Numbered from the stretch's first letter, positions 1 through 6,210 are shown. The stretch: 8,461 nt of DNA from Caldisericota bacterium (GCA_013152825.1 JAADFP010000027.1:1-8461); one strand, 5' to 3'. Numbers and translations are program-made. The notes: generated by a model not told the origin, from the sequence alone.

Positions 1-310
1 ATCAGGGAATGCATCAATTTCCCACCACTGCCATGCGAAAGAAGAACTTTAGAATACATCTCGGGAACTATTATATCAAAATAATAAGCAGTAGGTTTGG
101 TGGTTGCAATATTGTAAACAGTGAGCAGAGGACTGGACACTGGTTTCCTGCCTGCCTGCTCTCCCGTGAGTCGGGAGCTGGCAGGGGAGCAGGCGGGAAT
201 ATCGGAAAGCAGGTGAGCATCCAATTATAGTAGACAAGCACCTCTAATTTCTCAATCCGAAATACTCACTCGTCAATCATATACAAAAAGATGGAAAATT
301 ATTCTCCTGG
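1..310. other. Gene-free left edge
   Basis: No convincing gene lies here. The only plus-strand open frame of any size (9-230) translates to a low-complexity, Gly/Arg-rich peptide without a ribosome site or recognisable motif. The stretch holds a GC-rich cluster of inverted repeats (147-194), which stands out against AT-rich flanks, and an AT-rich leader before the first epimerase. A TATAGT at 226-231 resembles a -10 box, but no -35 hexamer sits at the right distance. The sugar-epimerase operon may therefore start here or be transcribed from further left. Confidence 0.6.
147..194. repeat. GC-rich nested inverted repeat
   Basis: The inner hairpin is CTCCCG (161-166) and CGGGAG (172-177) with a 5-nt loop. 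Outside it, GCCTGCT (154-160) matches AGCAGGC (188-194) perfectly, and CCTGCC (147-152) could instead pair with GGCAGG (180-185). The left arm is also a tandem CCTG array. No T-run follows, so it is not a standard intrinsic terminator. It could be a folded RNA leader, a decayed mobile-repeat end or a genome-wide intergenic repeat; the window cannot decide. Confidence 0.55.
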
Positions 311-1441
311 ATGGTAAAATCTTCTATGCTAAAAAAAGTTTTAGTTACTGGTGGAGCTGGATTTATTGGCTCACATCTCGTTGATCTCCTGGTAGAAGAG
401 GGATACCAGGTTAAAACACTCGATTCTTTCCATACCCAGGTGCATAAAGAAAAACCCACTTACCTTAACCCTGCCTGTGAATATATTGAGGGAGACATCA
501 GGGACCGGAAATTACTCTCTTCTCTTGTTGCAGATGTGGAGGGCATCTTTCATCTGGCTTCCCGGGTGGGCGTGGGGCAATCCATGTATCAAATAGAAGA
601 ATATGTAGATGAAAACGTACGAGGCACCGCGGTTCTTCTGGATATACTGGCGAATGAAAAGCATAATATAAAAAAATTGGTAGTGGCTTCCTCTATGAGT
701 ATATATGGCGAAGGTGCTTATAACTGCGATGCCTGTGGTGTAGTTTACCCGGTAGAAAGAGAGGTTAGCGATTTGAGGCAGGGAATGTGGGAAATGAAAT
801 GCCCTCACTGCAAAGCAGTGGTGCATCCCATTCCTACCCCGGAAAATAAACCCCTGTGTCCTACTTCGATATATGCTCAGACCAAGAGGGACCAGGAAGA
901 AATGTGTCTCCTCATAGGAAAAACTTACGGTATTCCCACCGTAGCGTTGAGATTTTTCAATGTCTTTGGTTCCCGACAGGCTCTTTCCAATCCCTACACC
1001 GGGGTAGTAGCCATTTTTTCTTCCCGTATTATTAACGGAAATCCTCCCATAATCTTTGAAGACGGTAAGCAGACCAGGGACTTCATTCATGTAAAAGATA
1101 TAGCAAAAGCCTGTTTCCTCTCTTACGAGAAGGAAGAGGCAGACTACCAGGTTTTCAACCTGGGGAGGGGTAAGCCGGTGAGCATAGGAGAAATTTCCCG
1201 TTTGCTGCAAAAAATACTTAAAAAAGAAGTAGGGGAGGAAATTACTGGCAGGTTTAGAAAAGGAGATATTCGACACTGTATTGCTGACATAGCAAAATTA
1301 AAAAAATTCCTTTCCTTTGAACCGCGTTACTCATTGGAGGAAGGGATGGAGGAATTACTCTACTGGATGCAAAATGAACAGCCAGAAGACAACATACTTA
1401 AGGCATTACAGGAGCTTGAAGGAAGGAGGTTAGTAGAGTGA
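311..1441 (+). CDS. NAD-dependent epimerase, dTDP-L-rhamnose 4-epimerase (WbiB) type
   Basis: This is an extended short-chain dehydrogenase/reductase acting on a nucleotide-sugar in the cytoplasm. The Rossmann motif TGGAGFIGS is at residues 13-21, the catalytic Ser at 127-128 and YxxxK at Tyr188/Lys192. Two Cys pairs, C139-x2-C142 and C164-x2-C167, form a zinc-ribbon-like insertion between the Ser and Tyr motifs. This insertion, with QALSNPYTGV and FEDGKQTRDF downstream, is what I know from the dTDP-L-rhamnose 4-epimerase (WbiB) group, which makes dTDP-6-deoxy-L-talose. The exact substrate is inferred. At 376 residues it is of normal family length. The start is uncertain: ATG 311 gives the longest reading, while ATG 326 (residue 6) gives the usual MLKKVLVTGG terminus; neither has a good Shine-Dalgarno. 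The stop overlaps the next gene's GTG by 4 bp, so the pair is an operon, probably for surface polysaccharide. Confidence 0.8.
   Translation: MVKSSMLKKVLVTGGAGFIGSHLVDLLVEEGYQVKTLDSFHTQVHKEKPTYLNPACEYIEGDIRDRKLLSSLVADVEGIFHLASRVGVGQSMYQIEEYVDENVRGTAVLLDILANEKHNIKKLVVASSMSIYGEGAYNCDACGVVYPVEREVSDLRQGMWEMKCPHCKAVVHPIPTPENKPLCPTSIYAQTKRDQEEMCLLIGKTYGIPTVALRFFNVFGSRQALSNPYTGVVAIFSSRIINGNPPIIFEDGKQTRDFIHVKDIAKACFLSYEKEEADYQVFNLGRGKPVSIGEISRLLQKILKKEVGEEITGRFRKGDIRHCIADIAKLKKFLSFEPRYSLEEGMEELLYWMQNEQPEDNILKALQELEGRRLVE
1423..1430 (+). promoter_or_regulatory. Strong Shine-Dalgarno for the GTG-started epimerase
   Basis: AAGGAGGT lies 7 nt before GTG 1438, inside the last codons of the upstream gene. 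It fixes the GTG as the start and supports termination-reinitiation across the GTGA overlap. It also shows that the host uses canonical anti-Shine-Dalgarno pairing. Confidence 0.85.
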
Positions 1442-2475
1442 AAGCGTTAATCTTTGGCGGGGCAGGTTTCATTGGCGCAAATATGGCACTTAAAATCCTG
1501 GAAGAGGGAGGAGAAGTAATAATTTCCGATGACCTTTCGCGTGTAGGAAGCCGGTTGAACCTGGAATGGCTGCGCGGGAAAGGCAAGATGCGGTTTTTCC
1601 AGACAGATATTCGTCATTATCCCGGGGTAAGGGAAATAGTGCATGTACATAAGGATGTAGATGCAATCTTTCATTTTGCTGCCCAGGTGGCGGTTACTCT
1701 TTCTGTGGATAACCCCAGGAATGACTTTGAAATTAATGCCCTGGGCACGTTCAATGTACTGGAAGCAGTAAGAGAGGAAAACATAAACCCGCCCTTTATC
1801 TTTTCTTCCACCAATAAAGTTTATGGCGGAATGGAAAGGCTGAAAATCGAAGAAAAGGAAAAGAGATACATACTTCCCGATTACCCGGAAGGGATAAGCG
1901 AAGATCTTCCCCTGGATTTTCATTCTCCCTATGGCTGCTCCAAGGGATGCGCAGATCAATACGTACGGGACTATGCCCGTATATACGGCATGAATACAGT
2001 AGTCTTGCGGCAATCATGTATCTACGGTCCCCGTCAGTTCGGCATTGAGGACCAGGGCTGGGTAGCTCATTTTTTCATCTCCACCCTGCTGGGGAAACCA
2101 CTTTTCATCTATGGTACCGGTAAACAGGTAAGGGACCTTCTTTACATAGATGACTTAATAGATCTCTGCTGGAAATGTAAAGACAACATAGAAAAGGTGA
2201 AAGGAGAAATATTCAATGTGGGAGGGGGGAAAGACAACACCCTTTCCCTGCTGGAATTGCTGGATATAATGGAACAAAAGAATATCAAGCCAGACATCTC
2301 CTTTGCTGAACCCCGTCCCGGCGACCAGGCAGTATTTATCTGTGACATAAGGAAAGCCCAGGCCAAATTGGGATGGGAGCCCAAAGTTAAAGTTGCAGAG
2401 GGCATAGATAGACTCGTCGATTGGATACAGAGGAACCTGGATACCGTGCGTTTAGCCTTCAGCGCCTATACCTGA
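1438..2475 (+). CDS. CDP-paratose 2-epimerase (TyvE/RfbE)-like NAD-dependent epimerase
   Basis: This extended SDR nucleotide-sugar epimerase has the NAD-binding GGAGFIG at residues 7-13 and acidic D31/D32 after strand 2, where the adenosine ribose is bound. The catalytic set is T125 (in SSTNKVYG), Y165 and K169. SSTNKVYG and the segment CIYGPRQFGIEDQGWVAHF (194-212) are the marks of the CDP-tyvelose/CDP-paratose 2-epimerase family, which inverts C2 of CDP-paratose to give CDP-tyvelose. The family is known to contain members of unproven substrate, so the sugar is inferred. The GTG start is set by AAGGAGGT 7 nt upstream and gives MKALIFGGAG, the expected terminus. The 345 residues match the usual size. 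It shares GTGA with the preceding epimerase. No CDP-glucose dehydratase or synthase is in view; these would be expected to the left if CDP-tyvelose is made. Confidence 0.8.
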   Translation: MKALIFGGAGFIGANMALKILEEGGEVIISDDLSRVGSRLNLEWLRGKGKMRFFQTDIRHYPGVREIVHVHKDVDAIFHFAAQVAVTLSVDNPRNDFEINALGTFNVLEAVREENINPPFIFSSTNKVYGGMERLKIEEKEKRYILPDYPEGISEDLPLDFHSPYGCSKGCADQYVRDYARIYGMNTVVLRQSCIYGPRQFGIEDQGWVAHFFISTLLGKPLFIYGTGKQVRDLLYIDDLIDLCWKCKDNIEKVKGEIFNVGGGKDNTLSLLELLDIMEQKNIKPDISFAEPRPGDQAVFICDIRKAQAKLGWEPKVKVAEGIDRLVDWIQRNLDTVRLAFSAYT

Positions 2476-2631
2476 GACTGTCTCTAATACGGCATCTCTC
2501 CTATTTGGGGAGGAGTGCATTCCGTTTAATATTCTCCTCCGCGGGATACTGCACAAAGAAAATGCCTGGTCTTCAATTCGTTGCTCGTCTCTTTTTTTCC
2601 CTTATCCCCAAAATAAAAATGCCTTATTCTA

Positions 2632-2660
2632 AATATTCTTAGGAATATTCCGCTGGGCGG
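2632..2660. repeat. Two adjacent perfect hairpins in the pre-trpA spacer
   Basis: AATATTC (2632-2638) pairs with GAATATT (2643-2649) across a TTAG loop. It abuts CCGC-TGG-GCGG (2650-2660). GGAATATTCC (2642-2651) is itself a 10-bp palindrome, so the left part could also be a dimeric protein site. No poly-T follows, so a classical terminator is unlikely. Confidence 0.4.
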
Positions 2661-2672
2661 TTATCTTCAGAG

Positions 2673-2692
2673 CTGTCAGGCAGGCATGACAG
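2673..2692. repeat. CTGTCA...TGACAG inverted repeat
   Basis: This is a perfect 6-bp inverted repeat around the loop GGCAGGCA. CAGGCAT also occurs twice in direct orientation, at 2681-2687 and 2690-2696. Its GGCAGG content recalls the repeat at 147-194, so both could be copies or remnants of one intergenic repeat type. Evidence is limited to these short matches. Confidence 0.35.
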
Positions 2693-2834
2693 GCATCAAG
2701 ACAACCTCTAAATCCAAAACCACAAATCCCAAACTTTCTCCCGGGAGACCAGGATACTAAGATTACCAGGAAACCCACGCACTGCTTACTATAACTAAAG
2801 ATAAAGAACTGCTTTGCTCATCTCAGGAAAGAAT

Positions 2835-2840
2835 TATGAT
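2835..2840 (+). promoter_or_regulatory. Candidate -10 box giving a near-leaderless trpA transcript
   Basis: TATGAT matches the -10 consensus at 5 of 6 positions. Initiation about 7 nt downstream would leave only some 5 nt before the trpA ATG at 2852. The best -35 candidates around 2813-2819 match poorly (TTGCTC, 15-bp spacer). The absence of a usable Shine-Dalgarno before trpA is compatible with a leaderless message, but the mini-ORF described at 2836 is a rival reading of the same bases. Confidence 0.25.
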
Positions 2841-2874
2841 AAAATGGGTGGATGAATATCAGGGAAGTATTTGA
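2836..2874 (+). promoter_or_regulatory. Possible 12-codon upstream mini-ORF with one Trp codon across the trpA start
   Basis: ATG at 2836 opens a 12-residue peptide, MIKWVDEYQGSI, ending with TGA at 2872-2874. It is preceded by AGGAAAG (2825-2831) at good Shine-Dalgarno distance for this ATG. The same site lies 20 nt from the trpA ATG, too far to serve it directly. The peptide overlaps the first 23 bases of trpA in another frame and has one Trp codon at position 4. It could couple or tune trpA translation, but a 12-codon frame can easily occur by chance. Confidence 0.25.
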
Positions 2875-3649
2875 AGAAAGGGTGAGCCGGGGGGAGAGAG
2901 TCATAGTTCCCTACATTACAGCAGGTTTTCCCGGCCTGGAGGAAACCATAGAGCTAATCCAGGTGATTGAGAAGGCCGGATGCGGGATAGCAGAAATCGG
3001 GGTACCCTTCTCTGATCCCATGGCGGATGGGCCCACTATTCAGTACTCCTCCCAGAAAGCCCTGGAAAAAGGAGTTACCCTGGGCAAGACGCTTTCTCTG
3101 CTCAAAAGAAATCGCGCGAAGTTCCATATTCCCCTGGTAATTATGGGTTACTACAATCCTTTTTACCAGTTTGGACTGGAGAGGCTGGCTAAAGAGGCTA
3201 AAGAGGCCGGCGTGCAGGGATTTATCATCCCTGACCTTCCCCTGGAAGAAGCGGGAGAATGGGTGAAATTGTGCAGAAGCCATGGCCTAGATACAATATT
3301 CCTGGTTTCGCCCACCACCTCCCTGGAGAGAGCAGAAAAGATAGCCAAGCTCTGCACCGGATTCCTCTACTGTGTGTCAGTTACCGGGGTAACTGGTGCC
3401 CGGAAAGAGTTCCCGCCTTACCTTAAAAATTATCTGGAGAATTTGAAAAAGATTACTGATTTGCCCAGAGCAGTAGGCTTTGGCATCTCCTCTCCGGAAC
3501 ACATAAAAATGCTTTATCCTCATGCAGAAGGCATGGTAGTGGGAAGTGCCCTGATTGAGATAATCCGAAAGCATCCCCGGCCACCACAGCTAAGAGAGAA
3601 AACCGCCAGGTTTCTCGGGGGCCTGGTGCAGGCAGCTGCGAAACGATAA
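2852..3649 (+). CDS. trpA: Tryptophan synthase alpha chain TrpA
   Basis: TrpA cleaves indole-3-glycerol phosphate to indole and glyceraldehyde 3-phosphate, and indole passes to the PLP-containing TrpB in the alpha2-beta2 complex. The family signature IAEIGVPFSDPMADGP carries the two catalytic acids, E48 and D59 (E49 and D60 in E. coli). The loop GVTGAR (179-184) and the phosphate-binding GFGIS (209-213) and VGSAL (230-234) are intact. At 265 residues it is full length, and the TIM-barrel order is preserved. ATG 2852 gives the usual IREVFEE...PYITAGFPG opening. No Shine-Dalgarno stands at a normal distance, so translation may be leaderless or coupled to the mini-ORF at 2836. No trpB or other trp gene is adjacent, so this trpA is separated from its partner. 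An aminotransferase gene starts 100 bp downstream on the same strand. Confidence 0.96.
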   Translation: MNIREVFEERVSRGERVIVPYITAGFPGLEETIELIQVIEKAGCGIAEIGVPFSDPMADGPTIQYSSQKALEKGVTLGKTLSLLKRNRAKFHIPLVIMGYYNPFYQFGLERLAKEAKEAGVQGFIIPDLPLEEAGEWVKLCRSHGLDTIFLVSPTTSLERAEKIAKLCTGFLYCVSVTGVTGARKEFPPYLKNYLENLKKITDLPRAVGFGISSPEHIKMLYPHAEGMVVGSALIEIIRKHPRPPQLREKTARFLGGLVQAAAKR

Positions 3650-3749
3650 TTTGGGGAAAAGGCCTGCCCGGTTAGTTGATTACTTCCTTACCCATCCCTT
3701 TTTATGGTAATATTCTGTGGTTATAAGTTTTTTAAAATAGAGTCGTGTC

Positions 3750-4958
3750 ATGAATGAGTCGAGCAGTCGGAATTTTGAATCTTCCCGGATAAAAAACCTG
3801 CCTCCCTACATCTTTGCCCAGATTAACAAGCTTAAATACCAGGCACGCTTGAAAGGGGAGGATGTTATAGATCTAGGCATGGGCAATCCTGATTCCTCTC
3901 CGCCCCATCACGTGATAAATAAGCTGGTAGAGACGCTAAGGGACCCCAAGGTACACAGGTACTCAGCCAGTAAAGGCATCAAAGGCTTGAGGAAAGCTAT
4001 CTGTGCCTGGTACGAGAAAAAGTTTGCTGTAAGCCTGGACGAGGAGGAAGAAGCCCTGGTGCTTATAGGCTCCAAGGAAGGAATAAGCCATCTTTTCCTG
4101 GCCGTGATGGAAGAGGGAGAAGGAGTTATTGTGCCCACTCCCACCTATCCCAGCCATTTCTATGCGGCAGCTATTGCCGGCACAAATGTAATCACTATTC
4201 CCTTATTCCCCCTGGATAAGCTCCTGGAAAGGGTGAAGAAAATTATGCACGAGGTGTTTCCTCCACCCAAAATCTTGATTCTTTCTTTTCCGCATAATCC
4301 TACCACGGCGGTGGTGAACGAGGATTTCTTCCGGGAAGTGGTGGCACTGGCCAAAGAGGAGAACCTTTTAATAGTGCACGATTTTGCCTATGCCGAGGTT
4401 TGTTTTAATGGTTACCAGGCCCCTTCTTTCCTCAGCACCCCGGGGGCAAAAGAGGTGGGGATAGAGCTATACTCTCTCTCCAAGACCTATTCCATGGCCG
4501 GGTGGCGCGTGGGTTTTGCCTGCGGGAAGAAAGAAATCATCCAGGCTCTTACCAAACTCAAGAGTTACTACGATTACGGAATATTCACTCCCATCCAGGT
4601 AGCAGCAATAGCTGCCCTGCGAGGACCACAGGATTACGTGCAGGAACTGCAGAAAATGTATGCCTCCAGGCGGGATACCTTAATAAAGGGATTGAGAAGC
4701 ATAGGCTGGGAAATTGAGAAGCCTATGGCCACTATGTACGTGTGGGCAAAGATACCGGAAGAGTTTTCTCAGATGGGTTCGCTCAATTTCTCGCTTCACC
4801 TTTTGAAAGAAGCTAAAGTAGCTGTCTCCCCCGGGATAGGGTTCGGGGAGGAGGGTGAAGGTTATGTGAGGTTTGCTCTGGTGGAAAACGAACACCGTAT
4901 ACGCCAGGCAGTAAGATCCATGAGGAGGATGATGAAATGTACCTCTCGGAAAGAGTAA
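3750..4958 (+). CDS. alaC: AlaC-like class I aminotransferase (alanine transaminase)
   Basis: This is a PLP fold type I, class I/II aminotransferase in the cytosol. The N-terminal pattern (RIKNLPPYIF, DLGMGNPDSSPP, HRYSASKGIKGLR, IGSKEG) is that of E. coli AlaC, which interconverts pyruvate/glutamate and alanine/2-oxoglutarate. The PLP Lys is K245 in SLSKTYSMAGWR. N183 (PHNPT) and D211/Y214 (HDFAY) contact the cofactor, and R374 (YVRFAL) should bind the substrate alpha-carboxylate. The 402 residues match the family. ATG 3750 leaves 12 residues before the conserved RIxxLPPY block, as in AlaC; only a weak GAG (3740-3742) precedes it. The last 22 bp overlap the next aminotransferase. AlaC neighbours homoserine dehydrogenase in several bacteria, which fits the hom gene further along. 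LL-diaminopimelate or other neutral amino acid aminotransferase activity is the main alternative. Confidence 0.85.
   Translation: MNESSSRNFESSRIKNLPPYIFAQINKLKYQARLKGEDVIDLGMGNPDSSPPHHVINKLVETLRDPKVHRYSASKGIKGLRKAICAWYEKKFAVSLDEEEEALVLIGSKEGISHLFLAVMEEGEGVIVPTPTYPSHFYAAAIAGTNVITIPLFPLDKLLERVKKIMHEVFPPPKILILSFPHNPTTAVVNEDFFREVVALAKEENLLIVHDFAYAEVCFNGYQAPSFLSTPGAKEVGIELYSLSKTYSMAGWRVGFACGKKEIIQALTKLKSYYDYGIFTPIQVAAIAALRGPQDYVQELQKMYASRRDTLIKGLRSIGWEIEKPMATMYVWAKIPEEFSQMGSLNFSLHLLKEAKVAVSPGIGFGEEGEGYVRFALVENEHRIRQAVRSMRRMMKCTSRKE
4924..4928 (+). promoter_or_regulatory. Shine-Dalgarno for the second aminotransferase, inside the first
   Basis: GGAGG lies 8 nt before ATG 4937 and within the last codons of the AlaC-like gene. 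It supports this start, and hence a 22-bp coding overlap and cotranslation of the two aminotransferases. Confidence 0.7.
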
Positions 4959-6082
4959 AAAAAGTTTCTCCTTCTGCTACTTTGTCTCTTAATGCCAGGG
5001 TAAAAGAACTGCTAAGAAAAGGGGAAGAGGTGGTTAATCTCACCACGGGGGAGCCGGATTTCCCCACCCCAGAGACAATAAAGCAGGCAGGGATTAAGGC
5101 AATCCAGGAAAATTTTACCGGCTATACCCCTCCGCCTGGCATTCCCGAATTGAGAGAAGCAGTAAGAGAAAAATTTCTTAAAGAAAACGGGCTGAATTAC
5201 GCCGTGGAAGAGATAATGGTTACCTGCGGTGCCAAGGATGCCCTTTTCCTGCTCTTCCAGAGTATCCTTAATACGGGCGATGAGGTGATAATTTTTTCTC
5301 CTTACTGGGTAAGTTACCCTGAGCAGGTAAAACTCGCTGGCGGCAACCCCGTCATAATTCCTACCGGTACAGAACATATCCCTGAGTTAGACCAGTTCAA
5401 GAAATACATTACTCCCCGCACGCGGGCTGTTATTCTCAATTCACCCTGTAACCCCTCGGGCAAAGTATTTCCCCCGGAGCTGATAGAGAAAATCACAGAA
5501 GTCTGCATAGAGAAGGATATTTACCTGGTTTCGGATGAAATCTACGAGGAAATCATTTTTAAAGGCAAGCCTTTTTCTCCCGCGGCTCTCTCTCCTGCCG
5601 CCAAGAAGATTACTCTCACCATAAACGGTGTCTCCAAAACCTATGCCATGACCGGCTGGAGAATAGGTTACGTGGGGGGACATAAAGAGGTCATCCAGGC
5701 GATGAGCAAGGTGCAGAGCCAGAGTGTGTCCTGCGCTTCCTCCATCTCTCAAAGAGCCGCTCTGGCCGCGTTAAAGAGCGGTAAGGAGGAAATCTCACGG
5801 ATGGTAGCCATCTTCCAGGAGAGAAAAGAGTTTGTGGAAAACCGCCTGGATAAACTATCTGTTTTTACCCCTTCACCTATTGAGGGGACATTTTACGCCT
5901 TCCCCAGGATAAACTACCAGGGAATGAGCTCGGAGGAATTTTCTTTCTACCTCCTGGATAAAGCAAAGGTTGCCGTGGTGCCGGGGAAGCCTTTTGGCAA
6001 AGAGGGCTATATCCGCTTATCTTTTGCCACTTCCCTGGATAACCTGCAGAAGGCCTTTTTGCGAATTGAGAAAGTATTATAA
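4937..6082 (+). CDS. Aspartate aminotransferase, subgroup I-beta (possible aspartate/prephenate aminotransferase)
   Basis: This is a PLP fold type I aminotransferase, 381 residues, of the Thermus-type subgroup I-beta. TGEPDFPTP (37-45) and YTPPPGIPELREA (63-75) bind the active-site loop. W124 (SPYWVSYP) stacks on PLP, N172 (PCNPSG), D200 and Y203 hold the cofactor, and K234 (GVSKTYAMTGWR) is the PLP Lys, at the same number as in the Thermus enzyme. R360 (YIRLSFA) binds the alpha-carboxylate. The expected main role is oxaloacetate plus glutamate to aspartate, the entry to the Asp-Thr-Met-Lys pathway that homoserine dehydrogenase continues. T15 (PSAT) and K100 (GAKDALF) match positions that, as I recall, are linked to acidic side-chain and prephenate recognition, so an arogenate route is possible. 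The start is set by GGAGG at 4924. No terminator hairpin of quality follows. It is a diverged paralogue of its upstream neighbour, not a recent duplicate. Confidence 0.88.
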   Translation: MYLSERVKKVSPSATLSLNARVKELLRKGEEVVNLTTGEPDFPTPETIKQAGIKAIQENFTGYTPPPGIPELREAVREKFLKENGLNYAVEEIMVTCGAKDALFLLFQSILNTGDEVIIFSPYWVSYPEQVKLAGGNPVIIPTGTEHIPELDQFKKYITPRTRAVILNSPCNPSGKVFPPELIEKITEVCIEKDIYLVSDEIYEEIIFKGKPFSPAALSPAAKKITLTINGVSKTYAMTGWRIGYVGGHKEVIQAMSKVQSQSVSCASSISQRAALAALKSGKEEISRMVAIFQERKEFVENRLDKLSVFTPSPIEGTFYAFPRINYQGMSSEEFSFYLLDKAKVAVVPGKPFGKEGYIRLSFATSLDNLQKAFLRIEKVL

Positions 6083-6117
6083 TTTCTCAAAAAGTGCGAG
6101 TAGCACAGGTCTTTGCT

Positions 6118-6139
6118 TCTCATTTCTCGCTTAATGAGA
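6118..6139. repeat. Perfect 7-bp inverted repeat touching the -35 box
   Basis: TCTCATT (6118-6124) and AATGAGA (6133-6139) are separated by 8 nt and end immediately before the TTGCCA -35 hexamer. The geometry (two half-sites 15 bp apart, upstream edge of a promoter) would suit a dimeric activator or repressor. It is equally weak evidence for a hairpin ending the previous transcript, as no T-run follows. Confidence 0.35.
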
Positions 6140-6169
6140 TTGCCATCCTTCCTAACTTTATGTTATAAA
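6140..6169 (+). promoter_or_regulatory. Sigma-70-type extended -10 promoter for the lipoprotein-hom unit
   Basis: TTGCCA (6140-6145) matches the -35 consensus at 5 of 6 bases. TATAAA (6164-6169) matches the -10 consensus at 5 of 6 after an 18-bp spacer, and TGT (6161-6163) adds the extended -10 TG. Transcription should begin near 6176, giving a leader of about 50 nt to the lipoprotein ATG. It is the best promoter in the window and would also serve hom, 22 bp beyond the lipoprotein. Confidence 0.7.
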
Positions 6170-6210
6170 TTAAACATGGCTTTTGAAAAACTGAGCCGTT
6201 GTAATAGTAA

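Larger units (their letters stand above)
2476..2851. other. Intergenic spacer with several short inverted repeats
   Basis: No gene is supported here. GAGACTGTCTC (2474-2484) is an odd palindrome on the epimerase stop. GGAGGAG (2509-2515) matches CTCCTCC (2534-2540). AATATTC/GAATATT (2632-2649) and CCGC/GCGG (2650-2660) form adjacent hairpins. CTGTCA/TGACAG (2673-2692) flank a GGCAGGCA loop. A T7 run at 2592-2598 has no stem before it, so I do not call a terminator. The region 2698-2780 is A/C-rich with no structure that I see. The end of the spacer holds the trpA start region. Confidence 0.6.

Noticed and set aside
9..230. Plus-strand 73-residue frame at the left edge
   Set aside because: It has no Shine-Dalgarno, its composition is driven by the GC-rich inverted repeat, and it resembles nothing I recognise.
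226..231. TATAGT as -10 box for the epimerase operon
   Set aside because: There is no -35 hexamer or TG extension at the right distance.
512..1276. Long minus-strand open frame (254 residues) opposite the first epimerase
   Set aside because: The plus-strand frame has full SDR motifs. The antisense translation has no recognisable domain and is rich in Phe/Tyr/His as expected for a shadow.
1447..2013. Minus-strand open frame of 188 residues opposite the second epimerase
   Set aside because: It is a shadow of a well-supported gene, with no motif or ribosome site.
2592..2598. T7 run as an intrinsic terminator after the epimerases
   Set aside because: No GC-rich stem stands immediately before it on either strand.
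2421..2642. Plus-strand 73-residue frame overlapping the end of the second epimerase
   Set aside because: It starts inside the epimerase without a ribosome site and runs through repeat-rich spacer. It looks like chance.
3676..3727. Promoter for the AlaC-like gene (TTGATT with TAATAT, or TATAAG at 3722)
   Set aside because: Spacings are wrong (26 bp) or the matching -35 is poor. A promoter may exist but cannot be supported.
6094..6106. GTGC-GAGTA-GCAC hairpin as terminator of the aminotransferase pair
   Set aside because: A 4-bp stem without a following T-run is too weak.
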